The notes under the pieces: model-generated
What the model saw: the letters and a program-made list of their open reading frames with translations, nothing else
Database searches by the model: none
Told to the model about the DNA's origin: nothing
Origin: Thermothelomyces thermophilus ATCC 42464
Lineage: Eukaryota > Ascomycota > Sordariomycetes > Sordariales > Chaetomiaceae
Assembly: GCF_000226095.1 (NCBI RefSeq)
Contig: NC_016472.1
Coordinates: 3,410,001-3,474,000 of the forward strand
Direction of reading: 5' to 3'
DNA: 64,000 bases
Part shown: positions 1 to 11,254 of the stretch, piece by piece
Layout: the number at the start of each line of letters is the position of its first letter
Numbering within the stretch: position 1 is the stretch's first letter
Translations under genes and position numbers: made by a program

Positions 1-1880
1 AACAGGAGTTGGAGAGGCAGATGAATGAGGAGGATGAGGACATGGCCGCTGTCCGATTTGGCCAAGATGATGTTATCGAAATCGAATCCTCGAGTGAGGA
101 TGGAAGCGGTCTCGAGATTCTGGATGCACCACCACCAGCGAACAAGGATTCCATCACCGAGATGCCTGGAGCTAGCTTGCCTTCAATAGACGATGACGCC
201 GCAAAGCGGGATGTATCCGCTCCTGAATCTGAGACTGCCGGCTCGGCTACCGCCATAGACACGACTGGCCGGGGATCCGCAAACGCGGAACAGTTTCCAG
301 AGGCGCAGGATAATGCGACGGAACCAGCCGCCGACGAGTCCGAGGATGAAGACATGGAGTTTGAGGATGTGGTTGTACCCGCCACATCGGTACAAGCTGC
401 CGAAAGACACTCTGAAGATGCTCAAATGTCCGAAGAGGCTCGCATTGAGGCAGAACTGTTTGGTGACGGTACACCCCCGCCAGCGCAGCGAGTGAGGACC
501 GAGGGGTTAGCACCGGCTCACGAGGACTCGGCCATGGACCCGGATGCCCCTGGTCCGGAGGAGTTTGACGACTTCAGTGATCCGGAAGAGGAAGAACTTC
601 TGGCCCAATTGGCCGAGGAGGCCGAGGAACACGCCAGGTTCGCCAGCCAGCTCAACAAGAAGTCTCAGCGGGAGAATCAAGAGGCCTACGAGAGAGAACT
701 TCGAGCCCTCCGGACGCAGCAAAAGAAAGACAGGCGTGACGCGGATGAAGTTACCCAGGTGATGGTGACAGAATGTCAGGCTCTTCTTACCCTTTTCGGC
801 ATCCCGTACATCACCGCTCCCATGGAAGCCGAAGCGCAGTGCGCCGAGCTCGTCCGGCTCGGCCTGGTCGACGGCATCGTGACTGACGACTCGGACACCT
901 TCCTCTTCGGGGGCACGCGCGTCTACAAGAACATGTTCAACAGCAACAAGTACGTGGAATGCTACCTGGCCAAGGACCTCGAGACCGAGCTCTCCCTGTC
1001 CCGCGAGCAGCTCATCGCTCTCGCCCAGCTACTGGGGTCGGACTACACCGAGGGCCTCCCCGGAGTCGGCCCGGTCACGGCGCTCGAGATCCTCTCCGAG
1101 TTCCCCGGCAGGGACGGCCTCGCCGAGTTCAGGGACTGGTGGCAGGACGTGCAGAACCACGGCCGGCCCAAGGAGGCGGACGCGGACTCGCCCTTCCGCC
1201 GCAAGTTCCGCAAGGCCCACGCTACCAAGCTCTTCCTCCCGGTCGGGTTCCCCAACCCGGCCGTCTTCGACGCCTACCTCCACCCGGAGGTCGACAGCAA
1301 CACGGAGCCGTTTCAGTGGGGCGTCCCGGACCTCGACGGCCTCCGCCGGTTCTTGATGGAGACCATCGGCTGGAGCCAGGAGCGCACGGACGAGGTGCTC
1401 GTGCCCGTCATTCGGGACATGAACAAGCGGGACGTGGAGGGGACGCAGAGCAATATCACGAGGTTCTTCAGCGGGAGTGTCGGGGCCGGCGCCAGGGAGG
1501 CGTTTGCGCCGAGGCAGAAGGGGCCTGGAGGGAGTAGGAGGATGGTGAATGCTGTGAGTCGGCTGAGAGCGAAGACAGGAGGGGGTCGAACTGGCAATGG
1601 TGGAGAGGGTGGTGGGCTGGGGGAGGCTGTAGAGATGCCCGTGGCGCCACCGCCGGCGCCGAAGGGAGGGAGAAAGCGGAAGGCCAAGGCGGTCGTCGTT
1701 GCCGAGGACGATGGTGATGACCTTGAGGACGGTGATTACTTCAATGAGGAAGAAGCGGGGAAAGACGACGACGACTACGACGATGATGACGACGAAGGTG
1801 CAAGGTCGAAAGGGAAGGGTAAGAGGACAAAGAGTGCAGCACGAAAGGGGAGAGGCAAGAAATCGAGGGCAGAAGCTTGA
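1..1880 (+). CDS. rad2: XPG/Rad2-family DNA excision-repair endonuclease, 3' part (5' end outside window)
   Basis: The frame is open from the first base, so the N-terminal nuclease domain lies outside the window; about 625 residues are present, ending in TGA at 1878-1880. A long acidic spacer (bases 1-750) leads into the XPG internal nuclease domain (about 760-1130). It shows the motif PMEAEAQCAELV with its metal-binding acidic residues, then VTDDSDTFLFGG, then the helix-hairpin-helix LGSDYTEGLPGVG. The order acidic spacer then I-domain is that of XPG/Rad2/Rad13, the 3' incision nuclease of nucleotide excision repair, and not of FEN1 or EXO1. QSNITRFF (1446-1469) is a good PCNA-interacting peptide. 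The tail has basic and Asp-rich stretches (about 1660-1875), probably nuclear-localisation signals. No intron is needed. The family assignment is firm; the symbol is the yeast one. Confidence 0.95.
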   Translation, partial: QELERQMNEEDEDMAAVRFGQDDVIEIESSSEDGSGLEILDAPPPANKDSITEMPGASLPSIDDDAAKRDVSAPESETAGSATAIDTTGRGSANAEQFPEAQDNATEPAADESEDEDMEFEDVVVPATSVQAAERHSEDAQMSEEARIEAELFGDGTPPPAQRVRTEGLAPAHEDSAMDPDAPGPEEFDDFSDPEEEELLAQLAEEAEEHARFASQLNKKSQRENQEAYERELRALRTQQKKDRRDADEVTQVMVTECQALLTLFGIPYITAPMEAEAQCAELVRLGLVDGIVTDDSDTFLFGGTRVYKNMFNSNKYVECYLAKDLETELSLSREQLIALAQLLGSDYTEGLPGVGPVTALEILSEFPGRDGLAEFRDWWQDVQNHGRPKEADADSPFRRKFRKAHATKLFLPVGFPNPAVFDAYLHPEVDSNTEPFQWGVPDLDGLRRFLMETIGWSQERTDEVLVPVIRDMNKRDVEGTQSNITRFFSGSVGAGAREAFAPRQKGPGGSRRMVNAVSRLRAKTGGGRTGNGGEGGGLGEAVEMPVAPPPAPKGGRKRKAKAVVVAEDDGDDLEDGDYFNEEEAGKDDDDYDDDDDEGARSKGKGKRTKSAARKGRGKKSRAEA

Positions 1881-2772
1881 AGCATGGAGCAGCACTTCAG
1901 TGTACAGCTTGCCAGCAAGAAGGATATACCCGCCAACAATCACAATGCACAAGGACTGTCAACGCTAAGCTTGTTCAGGATCTCGTTTCCGGTCAGCAGT
2001 TGGCTCCTTCTCTGGGGAGCCTGCGGGGGTGCGGTAACGAGAGGCCTGTAACTCGCTCGCCCTTTCGTTTTAGAAGTCACCGCGACGGGCTCACATGTTC
2101 AAGCTCTACGTGCCTCTTGAGATGAGACGCGCTGCTGTGAGGCCTTCGTTCGCGGACAGGTCTCTTGACTAGCTGAACGGCTTGACGGATACAAAGCCAC
2201 AAGGATCAATTCTGCCTCGAAGCCTCGCAAAGGTAGGTTCCTGAGTGTGTGTGTGTGTGTGTGTGTTGCCGGAACCTCGTTCCGACACGTGTGGACGCAA
2301 TACAAAACAACAACATCCTTGGTTCCGTGTGAGAAATGTCAACATCACTGGCTCTCGTTTTTGGAATTATTCTTGTCGAAGTCGCACCACAGTGTTTTAT
2401 TTCCGCTTCTATCGACTTACCGTTCCTTCCCTTAGTACCGTCGCTATGTGGGAGCACTATGGTCACAAGAATGACAGCAAACAATACAATACCTGATACA
2501 CCACTTGCGCCATAGCATACCAGCTCACGGCAACGTGATTGCTAAGGAGGGGGAGGGGGGTTTAGAAACTTGGCAAAAGAACTGGACTTACCTGACTGGC
2601 TGGGACAATTCATTCTCCCTTCCTATGCCGCCATCCCTCCGGTATTTGGTTGTCCAAGTATTGACCTTGGAATGAAGGGGGAGGCAGGGGCGTTCGGAAG
2701 CGGAAGAAAGAGCAAGAAAGTATGAAACTACAAAGCGATGAGGAGCTAGAAAAGAGGTGAGGAAAAAAAAAC
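1881..2772. other. Intergenic stretch between convergent genes, with (GT)n
   Basis: About 890 bp between the XPG stop and the amidoligase stop. It would hold both 3' UTRs. A (GT)11 microsatellite lies at 2245-2266. I see no gene or RNA in it. Confidence 0.6.
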
Positions 2773-4515
2773 TTAGCAGTCGGGACAGGCGTTCTCGGAT
2801 GTTGGCGGTGGCAGCCAGACGGGCGTGGCGGGGGGAGGGTCGGCGAGGCGGCAGGGGTACCAGGCGCGGACGGGGTGGCCGCCGGCGTCGCGGGGCCGGA
2901 GCCTGGTGGTCTCGAGGAAGGCGGCCTCGGCGAAGAGGCCGATGTCGAGGAGGAGGGAGACGGCGTCGTAGCGGTGGTGGCCACCCTTGCCCTCCTCGCC
3001 CTTGCCCTTGGGGCTGCGGGCGGCGGCGGCGGCGGCCTCGGCCTCGGCGGCGGCGAGGCGGCCGAGGACGGCCCAGAAGCGGTCGGCGGGGGCGTCGCGG
3101 GCGAAGCGGAAGACGCCGAGGCAGACGGCGGACCAGGCGGCCACCCAGGCGGGCGACAGCGACCCGGCCGACTCGCGGAACTCGACGGTCCGGCCGGTCA
3201 CGGCGGGGAAGCTGCCGAGGTACTGGGCAAAGTTGTAGTTGAGGCGCGACCCGAACGGGGTCCGGTCCGGTGGCGTCAGCAGGCCAGCCACCTCGGCGTG
3301 GTTGCGGCACCGCAGGATGTGCGAGACGCCGCTGTAGACCCGCAGCACCCGCAGCCTCTCGGGCTCCGGGTTGATCTCGCTGCTGAAGCCGAGCGTCAAC
3401 GTCCGGAACCGCGCCTCGGCCTCCTTATCGACCACGTTGGCGCGGAGGGCGGGGAAGAAGAAGCGGTCGTGGTACAGGCGGGAGAAGACGGCCGAGGGGA
3501 GCGCATGCTCCGGGAGGGGGTTCACGCCCGCGGGGGGCCCCTCCTCCTCCTTCTCCTCCTCCGGGACGTCGCCGTCGTCGTCCAGCCGCCGCTCGTAGTG
3601 CTGCACGTAGCCGTTGGCGTCCTCGAACGGGTCCAGACGCAGGCCGTGCGCCAGTCGCGAGCAGAGGCGGAGGGGCGGCGCGTAGCGGCTGAGGCCTCGC
3701 TCGGGGGGGTGCACGTGGCAGAGGAAGCCGTCGGCGGCCCAGAGCAGGGCGGCGGCGCGTTTGAACACGCCCAGGTCGTGCTTGGTACCCCGGAACGGTA
3801 TCGCCTCCTCCACCCATTCAAACCCCGGCTCGTCGACGATGTGGTCTCCTCTTTCGCTGTTGTCGCTCTCGTCGCCGTCCGAACCCTCCGAGGCCCCTCC
3901 TCCTCCATCTACGCCCTGCGGCTTCCGGAGCCCCGCGCCGACATGGCAGTGGAGCCCCGACGAGACGTTGACGCGCAGGCGAAACCGCTTGACGAGCTCC
4001 TGGACGACGAGGTAGACGTGCCTGTGGCTCTCCGGCCTGTCCCAGAGGGCCGGGGTGGACAGTTCGAAGTTCATGTAGTCGTATCCGCGGATCTGGATCC
4101 CGTGGTCGCTGACAGAAGGGTCGTCGTTGATGACCCACCCGGAGTACTCCCTGTGATGGTCGTCGCCCACGACGTACATGTCAAGGTAGGACGGGTCCGT
4201 GCCGTCCGGCATCGGTTCGCCCCGGATCCTGGCCCCGGGAACGCTCAGGATGGCTTGCCTGATCAGACTGGTTGCCCACCCCCTAGGGGTGTCGTCGTGG
4301 TCAGCGTCAGGTAGCGGGTAGAAGTCGCTGTGGCTCCATCTCACATTATCGGGAAGACTGAGCGCTGGGGGGAGCCGAGCTTCCTCTTCCTCGTCCACCA
4401 CGACCGCGTCTGGACCCTGGACGGCATCGGCCCAGGGGGTTTTGAAGTAAAAGAGGAACTCAAACTCGAGGCCGAACGACAGCTCGCCCTCGTTGGACGC
4501 TGCTTGACCAGACAT
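2773..4515 (-). CDS. Putative amidoligase (Amidoligase_2 family), ATP-grasp-like fold
   Basis: Single-exon 580-residue protein. The frame extends a little 5' (through an Asp run encoded near 4528-4550) but without an ATG, so the ATG at 4515 is taken as the start. Near the N-terminus LSFGLEFEFLF matches the opening strand of the fungal amidoligase family (glutamine-synthetase/gamma-GCS-like fold). Further on come YDYMNFELSTP, the His-containing SSGLHCHVGAG, and TVEFRESAGSLSP, equivalent to the family's EFR substrate/metal motif. The family is inferred to form amide bonds between carboxylates and amines, but fungal members have no known substrate. About 100 residues in the middle are Gly/Asp/Glu-rich and probably disordered. 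The last residues, CPDC, are an unusual C-terminus. Nothing in the neighbouring genes suggests a pathway. Confidence 0.85.
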   Translation of the reverse strand: MSGQAASNEGELSFGLEFEFLFYFKTPWADAVQGPDAVVVDEEEEARLPPALSLPDNVRWSHSDFYPLPDADHDDTPRGWATSLIRQAILSVPGARIRGEPMPDGTDPSYLDMYVVGDDHHREYSGWVINDDPSVSDHGIQIRGYDYMNFELSTPALWDRPESHRHVYLVVQELVKRFRLRVNVSSGLHCHVGAGLRKPQGVDGGGGASEGSDGDESDNSERGDHIVDEPGFEWVEEAIPFRGTKHDLGVFKRAAALLWAADGFLCHVHPPERGLSRYAPPLRLCSRLAHGLRLDPFEDANGYVQHYERRLDDDGDVPEEEKEEEGPPAGVNPLPEHALPSAVFSRLYHDRFFFPALRANVVDKEAEARFRTLTLGFSSEINPEPERLRVLRVYSGVSHILRCRNHAEVAGLLTPPDRTPFGSRLNYNFAQYLGSFPAVTGRTVEFRESAGSLSPAWVAAWSAVCLGVFRFARDAPADRFWAVLGRLAAAEAEAAAAAARSPKGKGEEGKGGHHRYDAVSLLLDIGLFAEAAFLETTRLRPRDAGGHPVRAWYPCRLADPPPATPVWLPPPTSENACPDC

Positions 4516-5303
4516 ATCGTTTATGTTGTCGTCGTCGTCGTCGTCGTTAATGTCGTCGTATCTGCACACGCGGGTACCGAGACGGGATTGATATTATGCC
4601 AGTCCTGAGTGCTCTCTCGAATTGGGGCGCTTCGACTATGCTGTCTAGGACACTCAGCAAGAGCTCCATGTCTCCTATATATCCTCTCAATCGACATGGC
4701 GAGTTCCGGGCCCTCGATGAGGAGCAGTTGGTTTCCCACCTGGACAATCGGATTGGTCCCGTTTTCGTGCTGTCGATCCTTGAACAAAGACAGGACCAGG
4801 TTGAAACAGGACCGAGAAGACAACCACAGGGCCATTGTTTCAACGCTCTCTGTCTTTATTGGAAAAAATAAAAATAAAAAATAAACATGCGTGCCCAATT
4901 AGATATGAAACTGTGCTCTGTTGCTCTGAACTCCCTTCTATAACCTGGCACCGAAACATCCAATACTCGGTTGTCCTCAAATCATCTCTCCTGTTCCTCT
5001 CCTTTGGACTCGACCACAGCGACAGTATGAACGTTTGCTGAGTGGGTATTATGCATGAAAAAAAAAAAAAAAAACCTCTGACCGAACCTCAAACCGCAAT
5101 TGCCCGCCAACCTTTGATGCATCGATTGATAAACCAGCCGCCGCCCCCATAGCCGGCTCCGTAGCCCTGTCTTCTAATTAGGTTGTAAAAGTATTCCGCT
5201 CACGTAGGAGAACTGGTTGCGTATGTGCGTCTCGAGAGAGATCCTTGCTCACGGCCCGAGCAGCGATATGTCCGGTTATTTTTATTAAAAAAAAAACATT
5301 CCG
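4516..5303. other. Intergenic, between two minus-strand genes
   Basis: About 790 bp serving as amidoligase promoter and BTB-gene 3' UTR. An A17 run at 5058-5074 and A/T-rich DNA at 4860-4885 read as T-rich tracts on the coding strand. No gene is supported. Confidence 0.55.
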
Positions 5304-6315
5304 TCATGACAGATCGAGATACGAAACCTCGTTCAGATTCCCGACCGGAGAGATGATTTCGGCCTCCTCCTTGTCCGACTCGACTTCCTCCTTATCCGGA
5401 CCGGGCACTGGCGGCGGGGTGGGCGTTTGGCCGAGCGCCAGCGCGTGCGGACAGGTGCCCTCGCCGACGGCGGCGCGATGGCTGTGGAAGGTGCACTGGC
5501 GGAAACCAAACAGCCTCTCGCCGCTGCGCAGGCCGTTGGCGGGCAGGCGCAGCTGCGGGTTCTTGATGCGCACGTCGGCCCTGCTCTGGGCCATCTTCTG
5601 CAGGTGCATGTGGTAGTCGGCCTTGAGCTCCGGGTAGGCGACGAAGAGCTTGTCGGCGTCGTGGCGGGCTTGGGGCTTGTCGACGCTGTGCAGCGACCAG
5701 GCCAGCATGGCGACGGCCCACTTGCGCAGGCGCACGGCGTGCTGGGCGTCGCACTCGCCGTAGAGGAAGGCGAGGAAGTGCGGTGACATGTCCCAGTCGA
5801 AGCGCAGGTACATGTCCTGGATGGCGTCCATGGCGGCGTCCTGGAGGGCGGGGAGGTCGATGATGGCGGCGAAGAGGTGGAGGCGGACGAGGTTGGTGCG
5901 CAGGGTGCGCAGCTTGTCCTGGCACATGCCCTGGGTGGCGCCGTCGATGAAGGTCGGGAATCGGCGCCGCTGGTAGAGCCAGAGCACAAAGATCTCGAAC
6001 ATGTCGGGGGCCTCGTTGGGGAGCCAGAGGACCGAATCCTCTTCCTCGCCATCCTCCTTCCGCTGCCGAGACGGAGAGGGGATTGCGTCGATATGGCCCT
6101 TGAAGAAGGCGCAGCTGTCACTGAGCAGCTTTCTGTGAATCGTGAACTCGCGCTGTTCTTCTCCCACCAGCACCGTCACAACATCCGCTCCCTCAAGGCT
6201 GGCAAGCAACGAGGTTAGTTGACCCGAACCCGAACCCGAACGAACCGAGCAAACGCTTCGCTCAAGCAGCGAACACTTACGAGCCGACCACGCTCTTGCT
6301 TGTGCTCCACCTCAT
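5304..6315 (-). CDS. BTB/POZ domain protein
   Basis: Two exons, complement(5304..6198, 6281..6315), 309 residues. Exon 1 is only 35 nt (MRWSTSKSVVGS). The 82-nt intron has a GTAAGT donor, a perfect CTAAC branch site and a CAG acceptor, and splicing restores the frame into LEGADVVTVLVGEEQREFTI. That segment with HRKLLSDSCAFFKGHIDAI is the BTB core (about residues 13-115), a dimerisation domain often used by Cullin-3 adaptors. The PDMFEIFVLWLYQRR strip is typical of the fungal BTB proteins. The remaining 190 residues are helical and end in an acidic Glu/Asp-rich tail; no Kelch, MATH or zinc finger is seen. No in-frame ATG precedes exon 2, so the upstream exon is needed. Role is unknown; substrate-adaptor function is inference only. 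Confidence 0.82.
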
Positions 6316-8315
6316 TTTTGTGTGCTCCTCAAAAGTTCAACCTCGAACCGGACCGCCGCCGTGCGCCGTTTCCCGGATTGTCGTCCCAACCAGCAGGTGA
6401 GCAGTGTTGGTTGATGACGCGCTGCGCCGTTCGTCCGAAGCGAAAAATTGGGCGAGGGCGAAGGGGAGCTGTCGTCCGAAGTATGTTAAGGCGTGTGGTG
6501 TATGGATGGATGTATGTACCACTGAACAGCGTTAATGCATAGCTACTTGTATGTACTCCGTACGCAGTAGTACACGAGCTGTGTTTGGTTTCAAACTCCT
6601 CTCGCCCCCTCTCCCAAGTGTTCCCAGATCTGACGCTTCATCCAGCAAGCCGGGCCTGAGAGGGTCGCACCGGGCGTCGCGTTGGGTTTGGTGGTTCTCG
6701 CCCCCTCGAGTTTCGTTTCGAAACCCCGACCCCGAGGCAACATCTTGGCGCGGGAAGGCGCCCGTTTTGGGTCTTGGGGGTTGCCGTTTCGAGACGATGA
6801 GACAGTGCAGAGGATCTCCCATCCTCCCCCCTTCCCCATCCACTCGTATCGCCATCGCATGGCGTTTCATCGAGTGGCCATCGCGTGGCCCGTCATGAGC
6901 ACGCCGTTCATCTTCAGGCTTGCTCAAAACAGAAGTGCTCGCCGTGATGTACGGGATATACTGTAGGCGAAGCTCAAAGATTCCCAAGGTGGAGACTGGG
7001 GCGCTGGGTGCTGGGTGCTGGGTACTACTGTGCTAGGTAGGTGCTTGCCCCGTGGTTGACAGTTTCGGCAAAGCGGAACTCGGCTAGCGTAGTGTATTGT
7101 CGGTCATTGCCCGAAATTTCCCCGCAATGACATGCACTTGCATCTGAAACTTTCAGACGTGGAAAGTTCTTTTTGCCTTGTTTCCACCTCCTTCCACACC
7201 ACACTACACTTCTTTGAGGAGAAAAACGGTGCATGGAACGAGCCCACACCCGCCACAGGACTAAAGTACGTCCGCACAAGATGGTAATCTTGATTATTCA
7301 TCAACCATTTCGATGCTGGGGAAAAAAAAAAGCAACTGCGCCAATGCGATCGATCTAATGTGGCAAACAAACCATCTTGCATCGAAGCCACGTTTTTTTC
7401 CCCGAGAGGGCCAACGGCCATGTGCCAGGGACAACCCCCGGGATGACGTATGTACATACGGTACACAGATGTGACCAAGTCCAACAACGCGAGGTATCCC
7501 CGAGACCTTGGGTTGCTCGACAGAGCATGCAGCCGCGGCTCTGCCCTCGTCGTGAGGTACTCTCTCGGCTGCATGATTGGGGCCACTCTTTTCGGACGAT
7601 GCCGAGCGAGTCAGCAGAAAGTGCCCCTCTCGGTGTTCCCTACATCGCAACAACGACGTATAATTACTCAGCAGGTGCTCCACGGCCCTTGACCAGAATG
7701 GCGCCATTCAGGAACTCGACGGCTAACCCCGATGGAGACGCCTTACCGCCAAAACTACACGTACTTGACGAACTTGGTAACTACGCAGTTCTACGTAGTG
7801 TACTACTGCAATATCCGCTACAAAGCAGCGGATCTTCTTTTTCCCATTCGATCAATAATAAGCTTAGCGATTCTCCACCAATGTAGAAACATCCCGATCT
7901 GATTTATCAGCTAAGAAATTATCAAAACCCAGAATTATCAAAGCAGGATGAGGAAGCAGATCGTCACTGAAGTTTCAAGAAGGCACTACTAGGTCTCCCC
8001 GCCGTGCCTAACCCGGAGAAGTCTCGGGAGGCCAAGCATATATATATCCCCCAGAAATGCAAACCTTGTTTTGACCTGTCGCCTGCTCAGACGAATTCGT
8101 CGTTCACCTCGCGCCTCATTGGCCACCCCTCGACTTCTTGGTCTTGTGTGTGTGTTAGGACTTCCGAAGTATACCTTGATAAGAGACTTCACCCTCCCAC
8201 AGTCTCTACCCCCTTTCTCCCTCTCTTTGCATCCGGAACATTCTGCCGTTGCTCAATTCGACGACAATCACCTCCCTCGTCCGTTGACGACAACACCCGC
8301 GAGTCTGCAGTCAAG
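6316..8315. other. 2 kb intergenic region
   Basis: Divergent promoter region between the BTB gene and the OYE gene. It holds a 7-bp tandem GCTGGGT (three copies, about 7003-7023), one copy of the recurring TACTCCGTA motif at 6554-6562, and a TATA-rich site at 8038-8047. Short open frames (for example 7377-7886) have neither coding-like codon use nor recognisable content. I see no gene. Confidence 0.5.
8038..8047 (+). promoter_or_regulatory. Possible TATA element of the OYE gene
   Basis: An ATATATATAT stretch about 270 bp upstream of the OYE start codon, followed by pyrimidine-rich DNA (about 8195-8230) typical of fungal transcription start regions. Support is sequence resemblance only. Confidence 0.25.
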
Positions 8316-9707
8316 ATGACGCTCAAGAAGCCCACGGCCAGCACTCCCGCCCCGGGCGTGCCCTATTACACGCCGGCGCAGAACCCGCCCGCCGGCACTG
8401 CCCTGGACACGGGCGCACAGGTGCCGACGCTCTTCACCCCGCTCAAGCTCCGGGACCTCACGCTGCAGAACCGGTTCGCCGTGAGCCCCATGTGCACGTA
8501 CTCGGCCGACGACGGCCACCTGACCGACTGGCACCTCGTCCACCTCGGCGCCTTTGCCCTGCGCGGCGCCGCCCTGACAATCGTCGAGGCCACCGCCGTG
8601 ACCCCGAACGGCCGGATCTCGCCCGAGGATTCCGGGCTGTGGCAGGACAGCCAGATCGCCCCGCTGAGGCGCATCGCCGACTTTGTCCACTCGCAGGGCC
8701 ACAAGATCGCCGTCCAGCTGGCCCACGCCGGCCGCAAGGGCAGCACCCTCGGCCCCTGGCACGTCGTCCCCGGCCGCCACGAGGTCGCCACGCCCGACGT
8801 CGGCGGCTGGCCCGACAACCTCTGGGCCCCGAGCGCCATCCCCTGGGACGAGGGCTACCCGACCCCCAAGGAGATAACCGTCGCCGAGATCGAGAGCCTC
8901 GTCCGGGCCTTCGCCGACGCCGCCAGGCGCGCCGTCCAGGCGGGCGTCGATGCCATTGAGATCCACGCCGCCCACGGCTATCTCATCTCCGAGTTCCTCT
9001 CGCCCATCAGCAACGTACGTTTCTTACCCCCCCCCTTTTTTTTGGACCTTTTATTGAGGCCGTAATCGGTAATAATCGGGATTTATTTACTAACAAACCG
9101 GGCTCAACAGCAACGCACCGACGAATACGGCGGCTCCTTCGAGAACCGCGTGCGCATCCTCCTGGACGTGGTGCGCGCCGTGCGGGCCGCGATCCCCGAG
9201 GGGATGCCGCTGCTGGTGCGCATCTCGGCGACCGAGTGGATGGAGTACACGGGCGGGCCGTCGTGGGACCTGGCGCAGAGCAAGCGGCTGGCCCCGCTGC
9301 TGGCCGACCTGGGGGTCGACCTGCTCGACGTCAGCTCGGGCGGCAACAACCCGCGGCAGAAGATCGAGCTGCACCCGTACTTCCAGATCGACATGGCGGC
9401 CGAGATCCGCGCCGAGCTGCGCCGCGCCGGCAGGTCGTCCATGGCCATCGGCGCCGTCGGGCTCGTCACCAACGCCGAGATGGCCCGCAGCGTCGTGCAG
9501 GCGGACGGCTCCCTCGCCGGCCGCCAGGACGGCACCGTCGAGGTCGACGGCGAGCACGGCACCAAGACCAAGGCCGACCTCGTCCTCGTCGCCCGCCAGT
9601 TCCTCAGGGAGCCCGAGTTCGTCCTCAAGACGGCCGCCCTCCTGGGCGTCAACGTGCAGGGGCCGGTGCAGTACCACCGTGCCCCGCTGAAGAAGGAGCA
9701 CCTGTAA
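8316..9707 (+). CDS. NADH:flavin oxidoreductase, old yellow enzyme family (YqjM-like)
   Basis: Two exons, 8316..9014 and 9111..9707, 431 residues. The 96-nt intron has a GTACGT donor, an ACTAAC branch site and a CAG acceptor; the join gives EFLSPISN then QRTDEYGGSF, which is continuous in the family. FMN-dependent ene-reductases of this group reduce activated C=C bonds of enones with NAD(P)H. Signature segments are FTPLKLRDLTLQNR, VSPMCTYSADDGHLTDWH, QLAHAGRKGS and IEIHAAHGYLISEF. The paired histidines expected at the substrate pocket fall in HAAH. The Cys of PMCTYS fits the YqjM-like (class III) type. The protein is about 60 residues longer than bacterial YqjM at the N-terminus and has no signal peptide. 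The start lies in a fair Kozak context (TCAAGATG). A general detoxification or redox role is family inference. Confidence 0.93.
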
Positions 9708-10016
9708 AGAGAGACATTGGAGGGTGAAGCATGCTTGCATCTACGGGCGTTGGCGGTTATTTTTTTTTTTTTCTTTTTTTTTCCTGCGGAGGGCAACCTT
9801 AGAGAGAAACGTTTCGATCTGCCTTCTTAGACTAGCAAGCGCGCTAATTACATAGAAATTTTCAGCTTAGCAATATGTTTCTTTTTAAGTATCGTTAACC
9901 AAGTCGTCATGAGTAATCCGTATATATGCTAAAAAGAGAAATGTGATCCTGAAACCCTCAGTGCCCACAACGCCGCGCCAACCAAACTTTCAGTACTCGT
10001 ACCGAGCGAGAGCTCT
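9708..10016. other. Short intergenic gap between convergent genes
   Basis: 309 bp between the OYE stop and the pyroglutamyl-peptidase stop. It contains a T-rich tract (about 9759-9782) and no gene. Confidence 0.5.
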
Positions 10017-11254
10017 TCAGTTTGCGCCCTCGGCTTTGCTCTTTTCCTTCTCTCTCCTGGCCAACTCGCTCTCCGCCACCGACCGCACCAACTGCAACAG
10101 CAGCTCTCTCCCCACCGCAATGCTATGGTCCGAGGCGTCGCTCGGCACGTGGAGGAAGAGCACCCTCCTCCTCTCCCCGGCCTTTTCGAGATGCGCCAGG
10201 CTCGAGTAGTAGATGAAGTCGCATAGGTAATGTCCGGCATCCTCCGAAATCCTCAAGTCCAGATGCCTCTTTGTCGCTGTCAGCGTTCGCTGAGAGCAGG
10301 AAAACATAATAAGAGAGTAACAGGGGAGGTAAAGGAGGATGAAAAGGGAAGAGAAACAAACATACCGGGCTATGCCACCTCCACCTCGAGAGTATATCCT
10401 CCAGGTCGAACGCGGTCTCCAGCTCCGCCGGCAAGCCCTCCCAGATCCATTCCTTCCCTCTTTCTCCTACCCCTTTCCCTTCCCCTTCCCCTTCCCCGGA
10501 TCCGGCGGCCAGCCGCGGCCGGCGACACCCCCGCCCGCCGTCGTCCGCCAGCAGCTCGCCGTCCACGTCGCGCATCTTGTAGCCTTCCCGGTGGCCGCGG
10601 CGCTCGATGCTGTAGAAGGGCCGGGGCCCGGCCATGCCGACGTGGATCGCCGCGTCGATCCTCTTCCCGGGGGAGGAGGACCCTTCCTCCTCCTCTCCTT
10701 CTTTTTCCCCCCGACCGGAATCCCCCCAGAGCCGGGGGACCAGCTCGCGCACGGCGGCGTAGCTGACGTGGACCGGGGCCGGGTGCACTAGGAGGCGGAC
10801 CGGAGGTAGGGTGAGCGGCGACGGGGCGTCGGGGGAAGAAGAAGAAGAAGGCGGCGGGACCTTGGCGCGGAGGGGGGGCAGGTAGGATGGGAGGGAGCGG
10901 ACGATCTCCCAGGACGGGTTGACGGGATAGTCTCTCTTGAAGGGCTGCGCGCGGGTTGTGTAAAGAAACAAACAGGACGCAGAAGGGTCAGTCATCGGTA
11001 TTATAAAATTATACATATCATACTACTTCTCTTCTCCCTCTTTTTGTGCTTCATGTCCTCTCCGAGGGCTCACGGGACTGCAAATTGCAAGCGCGACAAA
11101 TTGTCCCCCTCCCCCCCCCCCCCTTCCCTTCCCTCGGCGGCGCGAGAACCACAATTCATGAAGGGGATAAGAGAACGGGCGCGCTCACTTCAAACCCAGT
11201 GAGGAGCACCGTAAAGGGCTCTTGTTCTTTACTCTCTTCGCTGACGGAACCCAT
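10017..11254 (-). CDS. Pyroglutamyl-peptidase I (peptidase family C15)
   Basis: Three exons, complement(10017..10289, 10366..10944, 11189..11254), 305 residues. Exon 1 ends TVLLTGFE and exon 2 opens PFKRDYPVNPSWEIV, so splicing across the 244-nt intron (GTGAGC donor) rebuilds the family hallmark TGFEPF with NPSWE. The second intron is 76 nt (GTATGT donor, CAG acceptor). The enzyme removes N-terminal pyroglutamate from peptides. The catalytic triad can be placed: Glu in VGMAGPRPFYSIERRG, Cys in SEDAGHYLCDF and His in FLHVPSD. Bacterial members are about 215 residues; the extra length here is two low-complexity inserts (Ser-rich PPSSSSSP and a Glu/Gly-rich stretch), a feature I associate with filamentous-fungal homologues. 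No secretion signal, so cytosolic. Confidence 0.9.

Noticed and set aside
2875-4314. Long plus-strand open frame (479 codons)
   Set aside because: Antisense to the amidoligase gene. It is open because of the GC-rich codon bias, and its product is low-complexity with no family resemblance.
7377-7886. 169-codon plus-strand frame
   Set aside because: Codon use and composition are not gene-like; no recognisable motif.
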